64,000 nucleotides of DNA from CAVSDF01 sp963726715 (lineage in GTDB: Bacteria; Bacteroidota; Rhodothermia; Rhodothermales; BA12). The stretch spans positions 372,001-436,000 of the forward strand of contig CAVSDF010000005.1 in NCBI GenBank assembly GCA_963726715.1, given 5' to 3'. The notes below the pieces were generated by a model, which had not been told where the DNA came from, did not search any database, and saw nothing but the letters and a program-made list of their open reading frames with translations. Of the stretch, positions 42,565 through 51,019 are shown one piece after another. The first letter of the stretch is position 1. Each line of letters starts with the position of its first letter. The position numbers and the translations under genes were made by a program.

Positions 42565-43701
42565 ATGCCCCGCCTCCACAACTTCTCCGCCGGCCCCGGC
42601 GCCCTCCCCACGTCCGTACTCGACGAGGTGCGCGCCGAACTGCTCGACTACCACGGCCTCGGTGCCTCACTCCTCGAAGTCTCGCACCGCTCGGACGCGT
42701 ACATCGCCGTCGAGGCGAGCGCGCGCGAGCGGCTGCGGCGGCTGCTCGGGCTGGGCGACGACTGGCACATCCTCTTCGTCACCGGCGGCGCGTCGACGCA
42801 GTTCACGCTCGCGCCGATGAACCTGCGCGGGCCGGGCCAGAGCGCCGACTACCTCGACACCGGCCTCTGGTCTGCCAACGCCATCCGCGAGGCCCGGCGG
42901 CTCGGCGGCGCGGGGGAGTCGCCCGGCGAGGGCCGCGTCAACGTCGCCGCGTCGAGCGCCGAGGGCGGGTATGCGTCGATCCCGCCGAAGGAGACGTGGC
43001 AGCTCGATCCGCACGCGGCGTACCTGCACTACACATCGAACAACACGATCTACGGGACGGAATTCCACGCCGTGCCGGTCGTCGAAGACCACGGCGCAGC
43101 GGGCGTGCCGCTCGTCGTCGATGCGTCGTCGGACTTCCTCTCGCGCCCGCTCGACCTCGCGCGGCACGGCCTCGTCTACGCCGGGGCGCAGAAGAACCTC
43201 GGGCCGGCGGGCGTGACGCTGGTTCTCGTGCGCGACGACCTGTTCGCGCGCCGCACCGCCGCCGGCATCGCCCCCGGCAGCCTGCCCGCGATGCTCGACT
43301 ACGCAACGCACGCGAAGGGCATGTTCAACACGCCGCCCGTCGTCGCCGTCTACCTCGTCGAGAAGGTGCTCGCGTGGGTCGAGGCCGAGGGCGGCCTCGC
43401 CGAGATGGACGCCCGCGCCGACCGCAAGTCCGCCGCCGTCTACGCGCGCATCGACCGCACGGGCTTCTACCGCGGCCACGCCGCCCGCGCCGACCGCTCG
43501 CGCATGAACGTCCTCTTCTCGACCCCCTCACCCGCGCTCGACGCCGCCTTCACCGCCGACGCCGCGTCGGCAGGCCTGATCGGCCTGAGCGGCCACCGCT
43601 CGACCGGCGGCCTGCGCGCGTCGCTCTACAACGCCGTCTCCGAGGAGAGCACCGCAGCGCTCGTGTCCTTCATGGACGACTTCGAGGCGCGCCACGGGTG
43701 A
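42565..43701 (+). CDS. serC: Phosphoserine aminotransferase
   Basis: 378 residues. Converts 3-phosphohydroxypyruvate and glutamate to phosphoserine (serine path; also a step of pyridoxine synthesis). Signatures: NFSAGPGALPTSVLDEVRAE, VSHRSDAYIAVE, FVTGGASTQFTLAPMNL, TGLWSANAIREA, YTSNNTIYGTEF, then VVDASSDFLSRPLDL and the PLP lysine K210 in YAGAQKNLGPAGVTLVLV; end GLSGHRSTGGLRASLYNAVS. Length slightly above the usual 360. Class V aminotransferase dimer in the cytoplasm. Converges on a histidine kinase gene across a long inverted repeat. Confidence 0.95.
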   Translation: MPRLHNFSAGPGALPTSVLDEVRAELLDYHGLGASLLEVSHRSDAYIAVEASARERLRRLLGLGDDWHILFVTGGASTQFTLAPMNLRGPGQSADYLDTGLWSANAIREARRLGGAGESPGEGRVNVAASSAEGGYASIPPKETWQLDPHAAYLHYTSNNTIYGTEFHAVPVVEDHGAAGVPLVVDASSDFLSRPLDLARHGLVYAGAQKNLGPAGVTLVLVRDDLFARRTAAGIAPGSLPAMLDYATHAKGMFNTPPVVAVYLVEKVLAWVEAEGGLAEMDARADRKSAAVYARIDRTGFYRGHAARADRSRMNVLFSTPSPALDAAFTADAASAGLIGLSGHRSTGGLRASLYNAVSEESTAALVSFMDDFEARHG

Positions 43702-43703
43702 CG

Positions 43704-43839
43704 GGTTGGTCGTTGATCGTTGGTGGTCCGCGTGGAGGGACGGTCGGCGGCGATGTCCGAAATGCGCAGACGCCGACCGTCCTCCACGCGCGCCCCGGTC
43801 CGCTACAAACGTTTAACAACCAACAACCAACGACCAACC
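43704..43839. terminator. Long imperfect inverted repeat between convergent serC and kinase genes
   Basis: Outer arms GGTTGGTCGTTGATCGTTGG and the complement of AACCAACGACCAACC, then inner arms CGCGTGGAGGGACGGTCGGCG and CGCCGACCGTCCTCCACGCG, around a loop near 43760. A transcript from either side would fold into a stem of more than 35 pairs, so a bidirectional terminator or mRNA-stabilising end is likely. Confidence 0.6.
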
Positions 43840-43846
43840 ACCCCCT

Positions 43847-44959
43847 CTACGACGACGCCGCCTCCAACGCGCCGAAGTCGATGCCCGCGAGCGCGGGCGA
43901 GTCGCCGGTGCGGGTGGCGGGGATGAAGACGCGGAAGGTGGTGCCGACGCCCTCCTCCGACGAGAGCGAGAGGTGACCGCCGAGGTTGCGGACGAAGGTC
44001 AGCACGATCCAGAGACCCAGTCCGGTGCCCGTTTCGCCGTTCGTGCCGTGGCGCTGCTCGGCGCCCGTCGGCGAGAAGGCGGCCTCGACCTGCTCTGGCG
44101 ACATTCCGATGCCGGTGTCGGTGACGACGAACGAGACGCCGCCCGACGACGCCTCGCTCGTCACGCGGACCGTGCCGCCGCTCGGCGTGAACTTGATGGC
44201 GTTGGTGAGCAGGTTGGTGAGCACCTGTTCGAGTTGGAGCGCATCCGTGTAGATCTCCGCCGGGGCGTGGTCGTCGCGTTCGAGGGCGACCTTCTTGCCG
44301 TCGGCGACGAGTTTCAGGCGCCCGGTGACGTGCGCGAGCACCTCGCCCGTCGTCATGTCGACGGGCTCGAAGGGAAGCTCCGGCGCGTCGATCCGCGAGG
44401 CGCTGACGATGGTGGTGAGCAGGGCGTCCATCTGCGCGACCGATGCCTCGATGACATCGCCGAGCTGGGCGACCATGTCGGGGTCGAGCGTCTTGTCGCG
44501 CGCCGACTCTTGGAGCATCCCGGTGGCGAGGAGCATCGACGAGAGGGGCGTTCGCAGGTCGTGCGAGAGCACGCCGAGGAGGCGCCGCCGGAAGACGCTC
44601 AGCCGGTCGAGCCGCACGACGAGGGCCTGCGCCGCCGCCATCAGTTGCCCGGCCTCGTCGCTGTGGTGGACCGGCAGGTCGGGGATCTCGCCCGACACGT
44701 CGTAGGCCTTCAGCGCCCGCGCGGTGCGCAGGACGGGCGCAAGCAGGCCATACGAGATCCAGAAGACGAGCGCCGTGCCGACGAGCGTCGACACGAGCGC
44801 GGCAATCAGATACGGCACTGCCGCGCCGTCGGTCTGGATCGCCGCGAACGTGAGGAGCGTCAGCAGCGGGATGTGGACGCCGACGAAGGCGATGGCGAGG
44901 AACTTGCCCGCGTAGCCGCGAGGCCACCGCAGGCGTTCGAGAAACGAATAGACGCGCAC
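43847..44959 (-). CDS. Membrane sensor histidine kinase
   Basis: 370 residues from GTG 44959; the frame is open to an ATG at 45064, but the extra 35 residues are Arg/Pro-rich and unlike a kinase. Two helices (FLAIAFVGVHIPLLTLLTFA; YLIAALVSTLVGTALVFWIS) with a very short periplasmic loop, HAMP-like segment (LLAPVLRTARALKAYDVSGE), HisKA with VLSHDLRTPLSSMLL, HATPase with NLLTNAIKFTPSGG, DTGIGMSP and GTGLGLWI. The minimal loop suggests it senses the membrane or a partner. No response regulator is adjacent. Confidence 0.88.
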   Translation of the reverse strand: MRVYSFLERLRWPRGYAGKFLAIAFVGVHIPLLTLLTFAAIQTDGAAVPYLIAALVSTLVGTALVFWISYGLLAPVLRTARALKAYDVSGEIPDLPVHHSDEAGQLMAAAQALVVRLDRLSVFRRRLLGVLSHDLRTPLSSMLLATGMLQESARDKTLDPDMVAQLGDVIEASVAQMDALLTTIVSASRIDAPELPFEPVDMTTGEVLAHVTGRLKLVADGKKVALERDDHAPAEIYTDALQLEQVLTNLLTNAIKFTPSGGTVRVTSEASSGGVSFVVTDTGIGMSPEQVEAAFSPTGAEQRHGTNGETGTGLGLWIVLTFVRNLGGHLSLSSEEGVGTTFRVFIPATRTGDSPALAGIDFGALEAASS

Positions 44960-45113
44960 GAGAGGACGCCCTGAGGAGGCGGGACGGCGGGAGGGACGGA
45001 CGCGGAGAAGGACGCGCGCACCGCTGAAGATCGGTGCGCCCGCCTCGCACATTCGCCCCCCCACGCAACCACTCGGTCACGGATTCCCCGCGCCCCGCGA
45101 CCTGCCCCCACAC

Positions 45114-45650
45114 TCACGTCATCATCCAGCGGATGATGTAGACCGACAGGAGCGCCGACGACATGTCGGCGATGAGGCCGGCCGGGAGCGCGTGGCGCGT
45201 CTTGCGCACGCCGACAGCGCCGAAGTAGACGGCGATGACGTAGAACGTCGTCTCGGTCGAGCCGAACATGGTCGCCGCCATCTTGACGAAGATCGAGTCT
45301 TCGCCGTAGCGCTGCACGAGGTCCGCGAGGATGCCGACCGAGCCCGACCCGGTGAGCGGGCGGATGAGCGCCATCGGCAGCACCTCGGGCGGGAAGCCGA
45401 TCCAGTCGAGCACCGGGCGCAGGCCATCGATCAGGAAATCCATCGCCCCCGACGCGCGAAACATGTTGATCGCGAACAGGATGGCGACGAGGTACGGGAT
45501 GATCGACTTGGCGATGTCGAAGCCTTCCTTGGCGCCCGTGATGAACTCCTCGTAGACCGGCACACGCTTGATGAGGCCGTAGACGGGGAATCCGACGATG
45601 AGCAGCGGAAGGACGAAGACCGAGATGACATCGATGATGGTGCGAATCAT
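45114..45650 (-). CDS. SpmB-like nucleoside-recognition (Gate) membrane protein
   Basis: 178 residues, five helices: VISVFVLPLLIVGFPVYGLI, FITGAKEGFDIAKSIIPYLV, PLTGSGSVGILADLVQRYGE, MFGSTETTFYVIAVYFGAVG. This matches spore maturation protein B, which in non-sporulating bacteria has an unknown transport-like role. It starts 3 bases after the SpmA-like stop; many Bacteroidota fuse the two, here they stay separate. Confidence 0.9.
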   Translation of the reverse strand: MIRTIIDVISVFVLPLLIVGFPVYGLIKRVPVYEEFITGAKEGFDIAKSIIPYLVAILFAINMFRASGAMDFLIDGLRPVLDWIGFPPEVLPMALIRPLTGSGSVGILADLVQRYGEDSIFVKMAATMFGSTETTFYVIAVYFGAVGVRKTRHALPAGLIADMSSALLSVYIIRWMMT

Positions 45651-45653
45651 GGA

Positions 45654-46730
45654 TCAGGCGCGGTCGGAAGTGGAGGAATCGTCGTCGTCGCGGGCGTCCA
45701 CGGTGATCGTCCCGGCCCCGTCGCCGGGGAGAGGCGCGGTGGTCGTCGCGGCAGTCGATCCGGCGGCGGCGAGCGTCGGCGAGGAGGCGCGGAAGCGGCG
45801 CATCTTCCCGAGCGTGCGCACGGCCGTGATGGCGACGACGAGCGAGAGGAGGGTGACGAGGATGATCGGGAAGATCAGCTTGTTCACTTCGAGGCCCAGG
45901 ATCGCGACGAGCAGAACCGGCGGCACGAGCTGCACGCTCGCCGTGTTGATGGCCATGAACATGACCTCGTCGTCGGTCGCCGTGTCGGGGTCGGGGTTGA
46001 GCGTCTGCAGCGACTCCATCGCCTTGATGCCGAGCGGCGTGGCGGCGTTGCCGAGCCCGAGCATGTTTGCCGTCATGTTGAGCACGATGAGCCCGAGCGC
46101 CGGGTGGTCGTGCGGAACGCCGGGGAAGAGGGGCCGGATGATCGGGCCGGTCCACCGCACGAGGCTCTGAATCAGCCCGCTCTTCTCGGCGATTTTCAGC
46201 AGCCCGAGCCAGAGGGCGAGCACGCCGATGAGGCCGAGCGCGATCTCGACGGCCGTCCCCGCGAAATCGAACGCCGCTTTGGTGATCGCTTGCAGCTTGA
46301 CGAAGCGGACGGGCGCGAACGTGATCGTCGCGGCGAGGAGCGTGTCGCCCGCGGCGGCGGTGAAGGCGACCGTTCCGCGGAGGTCGTTGTCGCGCGGCGA
46401 GGTCAGCGTGCGGATGGTGCCGAGCAGGCCGGGCAGGTCGGCGTCCTTGGCGAAGCGGAGCTGCCGTCCCTCCGCCGTCTGCATGAGCACGCCGTCGTAG
46501 GTCCGGGCGATGCCGAGCGGCGTGCCGTAGAACCGCGCGACGGCGGCGCTGTCGAGGCGGACGGTCACCGGGAGTCGGCGCGTGTCGGCGGCGTAGCCGT
46601 CGGGCACCTCGATGCGCATCGCGAGGGCGCGCCCGTTGCGGTAGGGGTCGCGCACGGCGTCTCCGATGTCGGAGATGAGGGCGAAGAGGAGGCTGAGGGC
46701 GAGCAGCCCGCCCCAGATGTAGTTGAGCAT
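45654..46730 (-). CDS. SpmA-like Gate-domain membrane protein with inserted soluble domain
   Basis: 358 residues against about 195 in SpmA of Bacillus. Helix 1 MLNYIWGGLLALSLLFALIS is followed by about 110 extra residues (VPDGYAADTRRLPVTVRLDS ... LTSPRDNDLRGTVAFTAAAG, beta-rich), then AITKAAFDFAGTAVEIALGL, LFPGVPHDHPALGLIVLNMT, ANMLGLGNAATPLGIKAMES and INTASVQLVPPVLLVAILGL, all SpmA hallmarks. The C-terminal tail is acidic. The insert should lie outside the inner membrane. Forms a unit with the SpmB-like gene. Confidence 0.88.
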   Translation of the reverse strand: MLNYIWGGLLALSLLFALISDIGDAVRDPYRNGRALAMRIEVPDGYAADTRRLPVTVRLDSAAVARFYGTPLGIARTYDGVLMQTAEGRQLRFAKDADLPGLLGTIRTLTSPRDNDLRGTVAFTAAAGDTLLAATITFAPVRFVKLQAITKAAFDFAGTAVEIALGLIGVLALWLGLLKIAEKSGLIQSLVRWTGPIIRPLFPGVPHDHPALGLIVLNMTANMLGLGNAATPLGIKAMESLQTLNPDPDTATDDEVMFMAINTASVQLVPPVLLVAILGLEVNKLIFPIILVTLLSLVVAITAVRTLGKMRRFRASSPTLAAAGSTAATTTAPLPGDGAGTITVDARDDDDSSTSDRA

Positions 46731-46805
46731 CGCGCGTCGGGGGAGACCTCGGTCTCAGGGAGCCGCGCCCGCGCTGCGCGGACGTGCCGCCGAACATACG
46801 GTGGC

Positions 46806-46920
46806 GAGATGGTGAGTTGGTGGGTTGGTGTGGAGGGGAGGGCGGGCAGACGGCGCAGTGCCATCGCTCATCCCTTCTGCATCCCTCCAACTCACACCCT
46901 CACCCTCTCACGACTCACCC
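46806..46920. repeat. Inverted GGTGAGTTGGTGGGTTGGTG / CAACTCACACCCTCACC stretches
   Basis: Two opposite-facing copies of the CACACCCTCACCAAC-type motif flank about 45 bases in the 197-base gap between the SpmA-like start and the M48 protease end; it could fold into a hairpin ending the spm upstream region. Nothing else was seen in the gap except a TATGTTCG motif on the minus strand near 46795. Confidence 0.5.
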
Positions 46921-46927
46921 CACCGCA

Positions 46928-47734
46928 TCACTCCGTCGCGCCTGCCGGGACGCCGTTCGGATACGTGGCGGCGATGGCCTCCTCGATGCGGGCGATGCGG
47001 TTGCCGGGGTCGGGGTGCGTGCTCAGGATCTCCGGCTGCCGCGCGCCCCCGCCCGCCGCGGCGAGAATCTCCATCACCCGGATCATCGCGCGCGGGTCGT
47101 ACCCGGCCTTCCCCGTGAACTGAACGCCGAGACGGTCGGATTCGAGCTCGTCGTCGCGCCCGTACTTCATCTCCGTGAACTGCGCGACGACCTGCGGCAG
47201 CTGCGACGCCATCCCCGGGTTCGACGGGTCGTAGAGGAGCGCGCCGCCCGCGCTCGCGAGGCCGCGCGTCAGCATCGCCTTCGCCATCTGCTCCGACGAG
47301 TGCCGCCCGACGACGTGCCCGATCTCGTGGCCGAGCACGCCCGCGAGCTGTCCTTCGGTTTCGAGGGCGTCGAAGAGGGCGGCGGTGATGAACACCTGCC
47401 CGCCCGGGAGGGCGAACGCGTTGACCGTGTTCGGATCGGCGAGGAGGTGGAAGTCGAAGCGGTACGGCGTGGCGGGCAGGTTGGCCGCGACGAGCTTCTG
47501 CCCGACGCGGTCGACCAACTCCTGTGCCCGCTGATCGGGGTGGAGGCCGCCGAACTGCGCTGCCATCTCGGGCGCCGATTGCACCCCCATCGCGATCTCC
47601 TGCTCCTGCGACATCGCCACCCGCTGCCGCTCGCCGGTCACCTCGTTGACCTCGGAGCGCGTCGAGAAGAAGTAACTGCCGAGCGCCATGACGGCGGCGA
47701 TGGCAGCGAAGACGAGACGGGAACGGGATCGCAT
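46928..47734 (-). CDS. M48-family metalloprotease, membrane anchored
   Basis: 268 residues. N-terminal anchor or signal (LVFAAIAAVMALGSYFFS), then VAMSQEQEIAMGVQSAPEMA, VNAFALPGGQVFITAALFDA, zinc site HEIGH (136-140) in LAGVLGHEIGHVVGRHSSEQ, third ligand Glu in KYGRDDELESDRLGVQF, and STHPDPGNRIARIEEAI. This is the BepA/LoiP-like periplasmic group without the TPR region, which takes part in outer-membrane protein quality control. A lipobox is lacking, so it is anchored by an N-terminal helix. Complete. Confidence 0.92.
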   Translation of the reverse strand: MRSRSRLVFAAIAAVMALGSYFFSTRSEVNEVTGERQRVAMSQEQEIAMGVQSAPEMAAQFGGLHPDQRAQELVDRVGQKLVAANLPATPYRFDFHLLADPNTVNAFALPGGQVFITAALFDALETEGQLAGVLGHEIGHVVGRHSSEQMAKAMLTRGLASAGGALLYDPSNPGMASQLPQVVAQFTEMKYGRDDELESDRLGVQFTGKAGYDPRAMIRVMEILAAAGGGARQPEILSTHPDPGNRIARIEEAIAATYPNGVPAGATE

Positions 47735-47875
47735 GGCGGTGGAGCGGACGGATGACGAAGGAGGAAACGGACGGCGCTCAAAATCGCCCGCACCCCACCC
47801 GCCGCGCTGTAACGATGCCGACGCACCGCCGCTACGGCGCCAGCCAGTCCCGTCAAACCGTCGCCGGCAGGCGCA

Positions 47876-48605
47876 TCAGGCCGGGATCGTGACGACGGGC
47901 AGGTTCCAGACGCCCCAGAGCCACATCACGATGAGCACCAGGATCGCCGCGAGCAGCCACGGCGCCATCCGATCGCGCATCCGCGACCACGTCGACTCAG
48001 CCGCCTCCTGACGCTCCATGCGCGCTGGGTCGCGCTGGAACCGGGGCTGCATCATCCTCTGCATAACCTGTCTGCGCCCACCTGCGGGCATCCCCGGCGC
48101 GCCCATCATGGCTGCACCGGCGGGCGCGCCCGGAATCCCGAGCATCGGCGCGAACTGCGGCGCGATGGGTCGGCGGTCCGGAGAAAGGCGGCGGGTACGC
48201 GCCGGGCAGCGGCTGTGACATCATCTGCGGTGCCATCTGCGCTGGGACAGGGGCCATCCCCGGTGCACCCTGCATCGGACGAGGCGGCGCCCCCATCGCA
48301 GGCGGCGCGCCCTGCGGCATCTCGGACGGGTGCGGAGGCGCGAGTGGCATCACGGCCACCATGGGCGGCGCGCCGTGCTGCTGCGGGCTGTGGTCCTGCT
48401 GCGGGGCGACGTACTGCTGCTGCGGAGCGCCTGCGCCGGGCGGAAACAGGCCGGGCACCGATGCGGCCGCGACCCAGGCGCCGCCGTTGGAGATGAGGTC
48501 GGAGGGGCGAATGCGGCCAGTCTGCGCGAGGGAGCGCAGCGAAGCATCGTCGTACGGACCGTACGTCTGGCCGTCGCGCCAGCAGGTCCACGGGGGCGTC
48601 GTCAT
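47876..48605 (-). CDS. GYF_2 (DUF4339) domain protein with Pro/Met/Gln-rich linker and C-terminal helix (one frameshift)
   Basis: About 243 residues from ATG 48605. Residues 1-55 are GYF_2: PPWTCWRDGQTYGPYDDASL, RSLAQTGRIRPSDLISNGGA. A linker rich in Pro, Gln, Met and Ala follows (QQQYVAPQQDHSPQQ; MAPVPAQMAPQMMSQPLPG); after one extra base near 48168 it continues PMLGIPGAPAGAAMMGAPGM and ends in a single membrane helix (PWLLAAILVLIVMWLWGVWN). A tail-anchored protein with a peptide-binding head on the cytoplasmic side is inferred. Partner unknown. Confidence 0.72.
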
Positions 48606-49198
48606 GAGAACGAAAGGGCGGGTTGGGGAGAGCCGCAAGCGTACGCCACGGAATCTTTTCCCCCAAGCCCACTGCATCACACGTAACCGACACGTGCCGG
48701 GTGTCGGGCCGCAGGGATCACGCTCGGGGCGGAAGTGGACGTCGGATTTGCGGGCAGCTACCTTGCGCCCACTTCTCTCGTCGAGTCGGGCCTGCGTGAC
48801 GGGTACGTCGGTGCAGATTTCGTATGCGCTCGGCCTGGACGAATGACTCCACGGCATCATCCCTGCGGCGTCTGAAACGAATCTCGTGTTCTCGGCTCCT
48901 CCGTGCCCGTAACAGGCATCCGTCGCAATTCGCCCGCTGCTTGGAAGCCACCGTGGAAGCTCTGCAACGTCTCCCGGCCACGCATCAATCCCCGCCGTCG
49001 GGACACTCCCGCGGGCAAGAAGTCTGACGGAGATCTGCGTTTGCGTCACTGCGACGCGCTCGCACCATGTTCTGCGATTCAAGACGGTATCGAACGTCTG
49101 ACCGGCCTCTCCACGCTCTCGTCGATCGATCCCCGCCGGATTCACCGCCCGCACCGCCCGATTCGCCCGACCTTGCGTCCAACGATCTCACCTCTCTG
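48606..49198. other. Gene-free stretch upstream of hisB
   Basis: About 590 bases between the divergent GYF_2 gene and hisB. No frame shows the strong third-position G/C pattern of the real genes here, and composition between 48830 and 49130 is less GC-rich. A GCTACCTTGCGCC motif near 48760 could be a promoter element. Possibly a decayed gene; nothing recognisable. Confidence 0.5.
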
Positions 49199-49813
49199 AT
49201 GTCCGCCTCCCTCGTGCCCCGCACCGCCACCGTCCGCCGCACGACCGCCGAGACCGATGTCACCCTCGCGCTGCGCCTCGACCCGGCGACGCCTGAGGAG
49301 CGCGCCTATCGCAACCAGACCGGACTCGGCTTCCTGGACCACATGCTCGACCTCTTCGCGCGCCACGGCGGCGTCGGGCTCGACGTGACGTGCGCGGGCG
49401 ACCTCCACGTCGACGACCACCACACCGCCGAAGACGTCGGCCTCGCCCTCGGACGCGCCTACCGCGAGGCGCTCGGCGACAAGGCGTTCGTCGCCCGCTA
49501 CGGCCACGCCTATGTGCCGATGGACGAGGCCCTCGCCCGCGCCGTCGTCGACCTCTCGGGCCGCGCGTACCTCGTCTGCGACGCCACCTTCTCGCGCGAC
49601 CGTGTCGGCGATCTGTCGACCGAGATGGTCGAGCATTTCTGGCGCTCGTTCGCCACCGAGGTCGGGTGCAACCTCCACATCGCACTCCTCGCGGGCACCA
49701 ACGCCCACCACCAGGTCGAGGCCGTCTTCAAAGCCGTCGCCCGCGCCCTCCGCGTCGCCACCGCCCGCGACGCCGCCGGCGACCGCCTGCCGAGCACCAA
49801 GGAAGCGCTCTGA
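49199..49813 (+). CDS. hisB: Imidazoleglycerol-phosphate dehydratase
   Basis: 204 residues, single-function HisB (no phosphatase domain). Motifs: GLGFLDHMLDLFARHG, DLHVDDHHTAEDVGLALGRA, HAYVPMDEALARAVVDLSGR, LSTEMVEHFWRSFATEVGCN and TNAHHQVEAVFKAVARALRV, containing the paired His/Glu metal ligands. Dehydrates IGP in histidine synthesis. hisH-hisA-hisF lie 4.9 kb further on, separated by unrelated genes. ATG 49199 follows CACCTCTCTG. Confidence 0.95.
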   Translation: MSASLVPRTATVRRTTAETDVTLALRLDPATPEERAYRNQTGLGFLDHMLDLFARHGGVGLDVTCAGDLHVDDHHTAEDVGLALGRAYREALGDKAFVARYGHAYVPMDEALARAVVDLSGRAYLVCDATFSRDRVGDLSTEMVEHFWRSFATEVGCNLHIALLAGTNAHHQVEAVFKAVARALRVATARDAAGDRLPSTKEAL

Positions 49814-49851
49814 CAGACGCGCGGAGAGGCTGGGGAAGAGCGCTACTTCCT

Positions 49852-49920
49852 TGTCATCCCCGCGAACGCGGGACCCAGTCTCCGGCATCTCTTCTGGATC
49901 CCCGCCTGCGCGGGGACGAC
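49852..49920. repeat. Interspersed palindrome TGTCATCCCCGCG ... CGCGGGGACGACA
   Basis: A 69-bp element with inverted ends (GTCATCCCCGCGAACGCGG; CCCCGCCTGCGCGGGGACGAC) and inner CCCAG/CTGGATCC. It matches in design the widespread intergenic repeats of the GATCCCCGCCTGCGCGGGGA kind found in unrelated proteobacterial genomes. Lies in the 211-base gap between hisB and proC. Confidence 0.75.
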
Positions 49921-50024
49921 ACTGAATGGGTGAACCGGACTCAATGCGACAAACGACCCTCCGAACGTGCGGTGGCGGCGGGACGTCCAAGGACGCCCCA
50001 TACGAATCAATCAACACGAAAGCG

Positions 50025-50879
50025 ATGCTCTCCTCCCACACCTTCGCCTTCCTCGGCGCCGGCAACATGGCCCGCGCCATCATCGGCGGGCTGTTGCGCG
50101 GCGGCGACGTGGCGCCGGATGCGGTGCGGGCGGCGCGGCGCACGGCGTCGATGCTCGGCGATCTCGCGGCGGATTTCCCCGGCGTCATCACCACGACCGA
50201 CCTGCGGCGTGCGGTCGAGGGCGCGACGGTCGTCGTGCTCGCGGTCAAGCCGCAGGGGTTCGGCGAGGTGATGGCAGAGGTCAAGGACGCGATTCCCCAA
50301 GGCGCGCTCGTCGTGTCGATCCTCGCGGGCGTGACGACGCGGCAGATCGAGACGGCCATCGGGCGCGAGGTGGCGGTCGTGCGGTCGATGCCGAACACGC
50401 CCGCGCTCGTCGACGAGGGGGCGACGGCGATCTGCGCCGGACGCCACGCGCGGCCCGAACACCTCGCCCTCGCGCGGCAGGTCTTCGCCGCCGTCGGCAA
50501 GGTGGAAGAGGTGCCGGAGTCGCTGATGGACGCGGTGACGGGCCTCTCGGGGTCGGGGCCGGCGTACATCTACATGGTCATCGAGGCGCTCACCGACGGC
50601 GGCGTCAAGCAGGGCATCCCACGGCCCATCGCGGCGCGCCTGGCCGCGCAGACCGTCTTCGGGTCCGCCAAACTCGTCATCGAGACTGGCAAGCACCCGG
50701 CGATCCTGCGCGACGAGGTGACGACGCCGGGCGGAACGGCCATCGCCGCCGTCGCCGATCTCGAAGCGCACGGGCTGCGGACGATGCTCATCAACGCCGT
50801 CGGCACCGCGACGGCGCGCTCGCAGGAACTGGCGAGGATCCGCGCGGAGTCGGACCGGGAGGAGGATCGGCGTTCGTAA
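50025..50879 (+). CDS. proC: Pyrroline-5-carboxylate reductase
   Basis: 284 residues. NAD(P) fold with FAFLGAGNMARAIIGGLLRG, VVVLAVKPQGFGEVMAEVKD, VSILAGVTTRQIETAIG, VVRSMPNTPALVDEGATAIC, and the dimer/active-site stretch MDAVTGLSGSGPAYIYMVIE, DGGVKQGIPRPIAARLAAQT, VTTPGGTAIAAVADLEAHGL. Last step of proline synthesis. Slight C-terminal extension (ARIRAESDREEDRRS). Monocistronic as far as visible. Confidence 0.95.
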   Translation: MLSSHTFAFLGAGNMARAIIGGLLRGGDVAPDAVRAARRTASMLGDLAADFPGVITTTDLRRAVEGATVVVLAVKPQGFGEVMAEVKDAIPQGALVVSILAGVTTRQIETAIGREVAVVRSMPNTPALVDEGATAICAGRHARPEHLALARQVFAAVGKVEEVPESLMDAVTGLSGSGPAYIYMVIEALTDGGVKQGIPRPIAARLAAQTVFGSAKLVIETGKHPAILRDEVTTPGGTAIAAVADLEAHGLRTMLINAVGTATARSQELARIRAESDREEDRRS

Positions 50880-50970
50880 GCCGACGGGAGAAACGGTCCT
50901 GCCTGGGCTGCGGAGTCCCCGCTGCGCGCGACGATGCATTCCGGATCGGTGTGGAAACACGGGCGTGAGG

Positions 50971-50993
50971 ATGTTCGTTGTTTGAACGAACAT
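50971..50993. promoter_or_regulatory. Inverted repeat ATGTTCGTT-N5-AACGAACAT, candidate operator of wrbA
   Basis: Perfect 9-bp arms, 27 bases before the wrbA ATG and within the likely promoter. Symmetry and size are those of a dimeric repressor site, for example MarR/HxlR or TetR types that control quinone reductases. No regulator gene lies next to it. Confidence 0.6.
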
Positions 50994-51019
50994 CGACTTT
51001 CACCTCACCCCCGACTCCC

